A stretch of 64,000 nt of DNA from Corynebacterium sanguinis. Its GTDB lineage: Bacteria > Actinomycetota > Actinomycetes > Mycobacteriales > Mycobacteriaceae. The position numbers were made by a program, and so were the translations under genes. Location: the NCBI RefSeq assembly GCF_007641235.1, contig NZ_CP038157.1, forward strand, positions 682,001 through 746,000, in the 5' to 3' direction. The first letter of the stretch is position 1; every line of letters begins with the position of its first letter. Below the pieces are notes generated by a model. It was not told where the DNA came from. It did not search any database and saw only the letters and a program-made list of their open reading frames with translations. Shown in pieces: positions 61,236 through 64,000 of the stretch.

Positions 61236-63464
61236 ATGTTCAACCTGCCCGAGATCGGAAAAGGCCTGCCCATTGCGGGTGTGATCGACCAGCTGCCCGC
61301 CACCGGGCCGCTTGTCGTGGAGGCCCCACCCGGCACCGGCAAGACCACGCTGATCCCGCCGGCTCTCTCCAAGGTCGCGGGCAAAGCGCTGGTCACCGCG
61401 CCGAGGAGGGTGGCGGTGCGGGCGGCGGCGCGTCGATTAGCACAGCTCGACGGAAGTGAACTCGGCGACCGCGTCGGGTTTTCCGTCCGCGGCGAGCACC
61501 ACCCCGGCGAACGGGTCGAGTTTGTCACCCCCGGTGTCCTGCTCAACCGGTTGCTCAAGGACCCCGGCCTCGAAGGCGTCGGCGCCGTCATCATCGACGA
61601 GGTCCACGAACGCCAGCTGGACACCGATCTCGTGCTGGCAATGTGCGCGGAGGTGGCCGTGCTGCGCGACGACTTCTACCTCGCCGCGATGTCCGCCACC
61701 CTCGACGCGGAAAGGTTCGCCTCTCATCTGGGCGCGCGGATTGTAAGCACCGAGGCGTTCACGCACCCGCTGCGCATCGAATACGCCCCGCACCCCGAGC
61801 GCGCCCAGGGCAGCCGCGACTTCTACCGCCACGTCGCATCGCTGTGCGATTCTCCCGAGCGCACCCTCGTCTTCGTGCCCGGGGTCCGCGAGGTGGAGCT
61901 CGTTTGCTCGCACCTCAACGACTGCGCCCCGCTGCACGGCCGGCTCAGTTCCGCCGAGCAGGACCGGGCGCTTTACGGCGATGCCCGCGTGGTCGTGGCC
62001 ACGAGCATCGCGGAATCCTCCATCACGGTCCCGCGCGTGCGCCGCGTCGTCGACTCCGGCCTGTCACGGGTGCCGCGTCGCGACGCCGCGCGCGGCATGA
62101 CGGGGCTGGTCACGGTCTCGGCGGCAAAAACCAGCGCCGACCAGCGCGCGGGCCGCGCCGGCCGCCTCGGCCCCGGCACCGTCGTGCGCGCCTACTCTCA
62201 GTCCGACTACCAGCACTTCGCGCCCGACATCGCCCCGGAGATCACCACCAGCGACCTCACCTCGGCCGCGCTGGCGATGGCGGCGTGGGGCTCGCCCGAC
62301 CTACCTCTGCTCGATGCCCCACCGGCGCAGGCGATGGAGGATGCGAAGGCCACCCTCACAGAGCTCGGTGCGCTGGATGGTTCGGGCATCACCGAGTTCG
62401 GGCGGAAGCTCGCGTCGCTGCCGCTGGATCCCCGGCTCGGTGCGGCGCTTTTGCGCCACGGAAGCGGAGCGGCGGAGACCGTCGCGGGGCTCGCGGAGGG
62501 GATGGGCGGCGACCTATCGCGGGCGCGTGCCCCGCGCAACCAGGTGCGGCGCCTCGAGCGGCTTGTCCACAAGTCGGCCCCGGTCGACCCCGGTGAGGTC
62601 GTCGCCACGGCCTACCCGGGCTGGGTGGCCAAGAACGTGGGGGGTGCCTACCTGCTGGCCAGCGGCACCCGCGCGACTCTGGACGCCCAGATGGGACAAC
62701 CTGAATGGATCGCCGCCGCCGAGGTCCAGCTGACAAAGGGCGGCGCCGTGATCCGCTCCGCGGCACCCTACGCCCTGCCCACCGAGCGCATAGCGGAGGA
62801 AACCAGGGCATCGCTTATCGACGGCGCGGTGCGCGGCCGGAAAGTCACCGCCATCGGCGCAATCGAGCTGAGCTCCACACCGGTGAAGCTGAGCCCGGAG
62901 GAGGCAATGGAGGCTCTCTCCGGCGTCAACTTTGAGGCATTCCGGTTGGACGAGGGCGCGCAGCGTCTCAAGGACCGCCTCGATTTCCTTAACGCCACCG
63001 TCGGAAAGCCGTGGCCTGACGTCGCGTGCGGGGATTACGCCCCGGAGATCGCGGAGCTCGCCAGGGGGGCGTCGATAAGCAGGCTCGACATGCGCGCAGC
63101 GCTGATGCGGCAGCTGCCCTGGCCGGAGGCCGCGAAGCTGGACGAGCTCGCCCCGGAGCGCCTCGAGGTGCCCAGCGGCTCGCACCCGCGGGTGGACTAC
63201 GCTACGGGGCGGCCAGTTGTGCGCGTCAAGCTGCAGGAATGCTTCGGGCTGGCGCAGTCTCCGACGTGCGCCGGGGTGAAGGTGCTGTTCCATTTGTTGT
63301 CCCCAGCCGGGCGCGAGCTGGCCGTGACGGATGACCTGGTGAGTTTCTGGGATGGGCCCTACCAAGAAGTGCGCAAGGAGATGCGCGGGCGCTACCCCAA
63401 ACACCCCTGGCCGGAGGACCCGTGGACGGCGACGGCGACGGCGCGGACGAAGAGGAAGATGTGA
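61236..63464 (+). CDS. hrpB: ATP-dependent helicase HrpB
   Basis: DEAH-box helicase of 742 residues. Walker A APPGTGKTT (30-38), DEVHERQLDTDLVL, SAT in AAMSATLDAERF, and the C-domain ATSIAESSITVPRVRRVVDS with QRAGRAGRLGPG. The C-terminal HrpB domain ends in FHLLSPAGRELAVTDDL. Biological role is unclear in bacteria. The ATG is 6 bases after TAGTCT, so leaderless translation is likely. Divergent from the sulfide operon, sharing the operator region. Confidence 0.93.
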   Translation: MFNLPEIGKGLPIAGVIDQLPATGPLVVEAPPGTGKTTLIPPALSKVAGKALVTAPRRVAVRAAARRLAQLDGSELGDRVGFSVRGEHHPGERVEFVTPGVLLNRLLKDPGLEGVGAVIIDEVHERQLDTDLVLAMCAEVAVLRDDFYLAAMSATLDAERFASHLGARIVSTEAFTHPLRIEYAPHPERAQGSRDFYRHVASLCDSPERTLVFVPGVREVELVCSHLNDCAPLHGRLSSAEQDRALYGDARVVVATSIAESSITVPRVRRVVDSGLSRVPRRDAARGMTGLVTVSAAKTSADQRAGRAGRLGPGTVVRAYSQSDYQHFAPDIAPEITTSDLTSAALAMAAWGSPDLPLLDAPPAQAMEDAKATLTELGALDGSGITEFGRKLASLPLDPRLGAALLRHGSGAAETVAGLAEGMGGDLSRARAPRNQVRRLERLVHKSAPVDPGEVVATAYPGWVAKNVGGAYLLASGTRATLDAQMGQPEWIAAAEVQLTKGGAVIRSAAPYALPTERIAEETRASLIDGAVRGRKVTAIGAIELSSTPVKLSPEEAMEALSGVNFEAFRLDEGAQRLKDRLDFLNATVGKPWPDVACGDYAPEIAELARGASISRLDMRAALMRQLPWPEAAKLDELAPERLEVPSGSHPRVDYATGRPVVRVKLQECFGLAQSPTCAGVKVLFHLLSPAGRELAVTDDLVSFWDGPYQEVRKEMRGRYPKHPWPEDPWTATATARTKRKM

Positions 63465-63488
63465 GGGACTAGACCCTTCCTGGAACCC

Positions 63489-63617
63489 TTACCCAAACCG
63501 CGGATCGCACACCGGTGACTCGCTGTCCGGCTTCGCGCACGTCACGCCACCGAAATCAATCCACTGCCCTTCCTTCAGTTCGTGTTGAGCAGGCGGGCAA
63601 CACCATAGAGTCGACAA
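63489..63617 (-). pseudogene. Short orphan C-terminal fragment, possible gene remnant
   Basis: A minus-strand frame reads about 42 residues (ELKEGQWIDFGGVTC, AKPDSESPVCDPRFG, stop), with codon use like a real gene and paired cysteines. An upstream stop prevents a normal start except a weak TTG. It looks like the tail of a small secreted protein whose front is lost. Family not recognised. Confidence 0.3.
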
Positions 63618-63695
63618 GGGGAGTTACCCGACGCAACTGAATCCTAAGCTTTTCTCTTTACGCAGACACGAAACTATGAGCCAGTAAAATTGTGC

Positions 63696-63715
63696 GTTTT
63701 CGCTTCTGCGAAAAC
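63696..63715. promoter_or_regulatory. Palindromic operator upstream of the Fic gene
   Basis: GTTTTCGC (63696-63703), four-base spacer, GCGAAAAC (63708-63715). It lies just upstream of the TATGAT -10 box (63725-63730), covering the expected -35 position, so a repressor binding here would block transcription. Confidence 0.55.
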
Positions 63716-63736
63716 ATCGACTGATATGATCGCCGT

Positions 63737-64000
63737 ATGGTGTGGCCGTCTGTCGAGTACGAGGAACTGCCGTGGCATTCATCGTCGCGGGGGATGTCTC
63801 GCCGCACTGCGCGCAACGCTCCGTTGACGTACAAAAGCGCAGTAGTGCCCCGCATCGCAGATGCGCAGGTCAATCTCGATGCGGAGACCACAACGCTGCT
63901 AGAAACAGCGACTCTCGCGGTCAAGGAATTCGACCTCAGTCACGCTCACTGCATCGTCCCGTTCACCCCCCTTTTGCTGCGCAGCGAGTCGTTTGCATCC
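63737..64000 (+). CDS. Fic family protein (partial, N-terminus only)
   Basis: The first 88 residues of a Fic-type protein. The N-terminal helix pattern (TYKSAVVPRIADAQVNLDAE, then TAT to LAVKEFD) and PFTPLLLRSESFAS match the inhibitory/linker part before the Fic AMP-transferase domain. The HPFx(D/E)GN catalytic motif is beyond the window. The ATG is 6 bases after TATGAT, a leaderless-type start. It may be a toxin-like regulator or an AMPylator; the full sequence is needed. Confidence 0.7.
   Translation, partial: MVWPSVEYEELPWHSSSRGMSRRTARNAPLTYKSAVVPRIADAQVNLDAETTTLLETATLAVKEFDLSHAHCIVPFTPLLLRSESFAS

Overview
This window is a piece of a high-GC actinobacterial chromosome, almost certainly a Corynebacterium. 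The main evidence is a decaprenyl-phosphate arabinose / arabinogalactan locus (dprE1, dprE2, aftA, a single emb, glfT1, wzm/wzt and a GtrA-like partner), a recR-ybaB-dnaX-aspT block in the corynebacterial order, and an actinobacterial TadA partner protein. Many genes appear to be read from leaderless mRNAs: a TANNNT -10 box sits 6-8 bases before an ATG or GTG.

Layout. 1-6321 is a minus-strand block: recR (cut by the window edge), ybaB, dnaX, a secreted lipase, a SUFU-like protein and aspT. 6322-6916 is an RNA block with a repeat array, the SRP RNA and tRNA-Ser(GGA). 6934-17946 is an accessory region: a DUF4143 ATPase, then a three-gene operon of SNF2/DUF3883 helicase, DUF1156 adenine methylase and DUF499 ATPase. 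I read the operon as an anti-phage system. The DUF499 protein carries an N-terminal Swt1/HEPN-like segment with an R-x4-H motif, and the methylase lacks the zinc-ribbon cysteines I would expect.

18075-24150 holds a lipase homologue whose nucleophile serine is proline, then a queuosine cluster (gluQRS, yhhQ, tgt) and an MmpL transporter. gluQRS and yhhQ diverge from an 18-bp gap. Tgt has lost its three zinc cysteines. 24251-33802 has tRNA-Ser(CGA), csbD, tadA and its partner, tyrA, tRNA-Arg(ACG), a ktrB-ktrA-mgtE cation operon, tRNA-Ser(GCT), two aminotransferases, a DUF3800 gene behind a probable small structured RNA, and tRNA-Ser(TGA).

33855-52948 is dominated by cell-envelope assembly. Wzm/Wzt export and GlfT1 serve galactan. 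DprE1/DprE2 make the arabinose donor. AftA and Emb build arabinan. A frameshifted endonuclease-like gene and a hairpin repeat array sit inside this essential cluster. 52926-57416 is a run of small metabolic and repair genes (serine-hydrolase-like protein, VOC, S4, LysE, SDR, AlkB, acetyltransferase).

57640-58590 is a truncated IS3-family element with degraded sequence. It is followed by thpR and a sulfide/persulfide operon: a Cys-rich 53-residue protein, CoA-disulfide reductase-rhodanese and a CstR-type repressor. A CsoR/CstR-type palindrome lies between this operon and divergent hrpB. The window ends in the start of a Fic-family gene. I found no CRISPR array, rRNA or replication origin.
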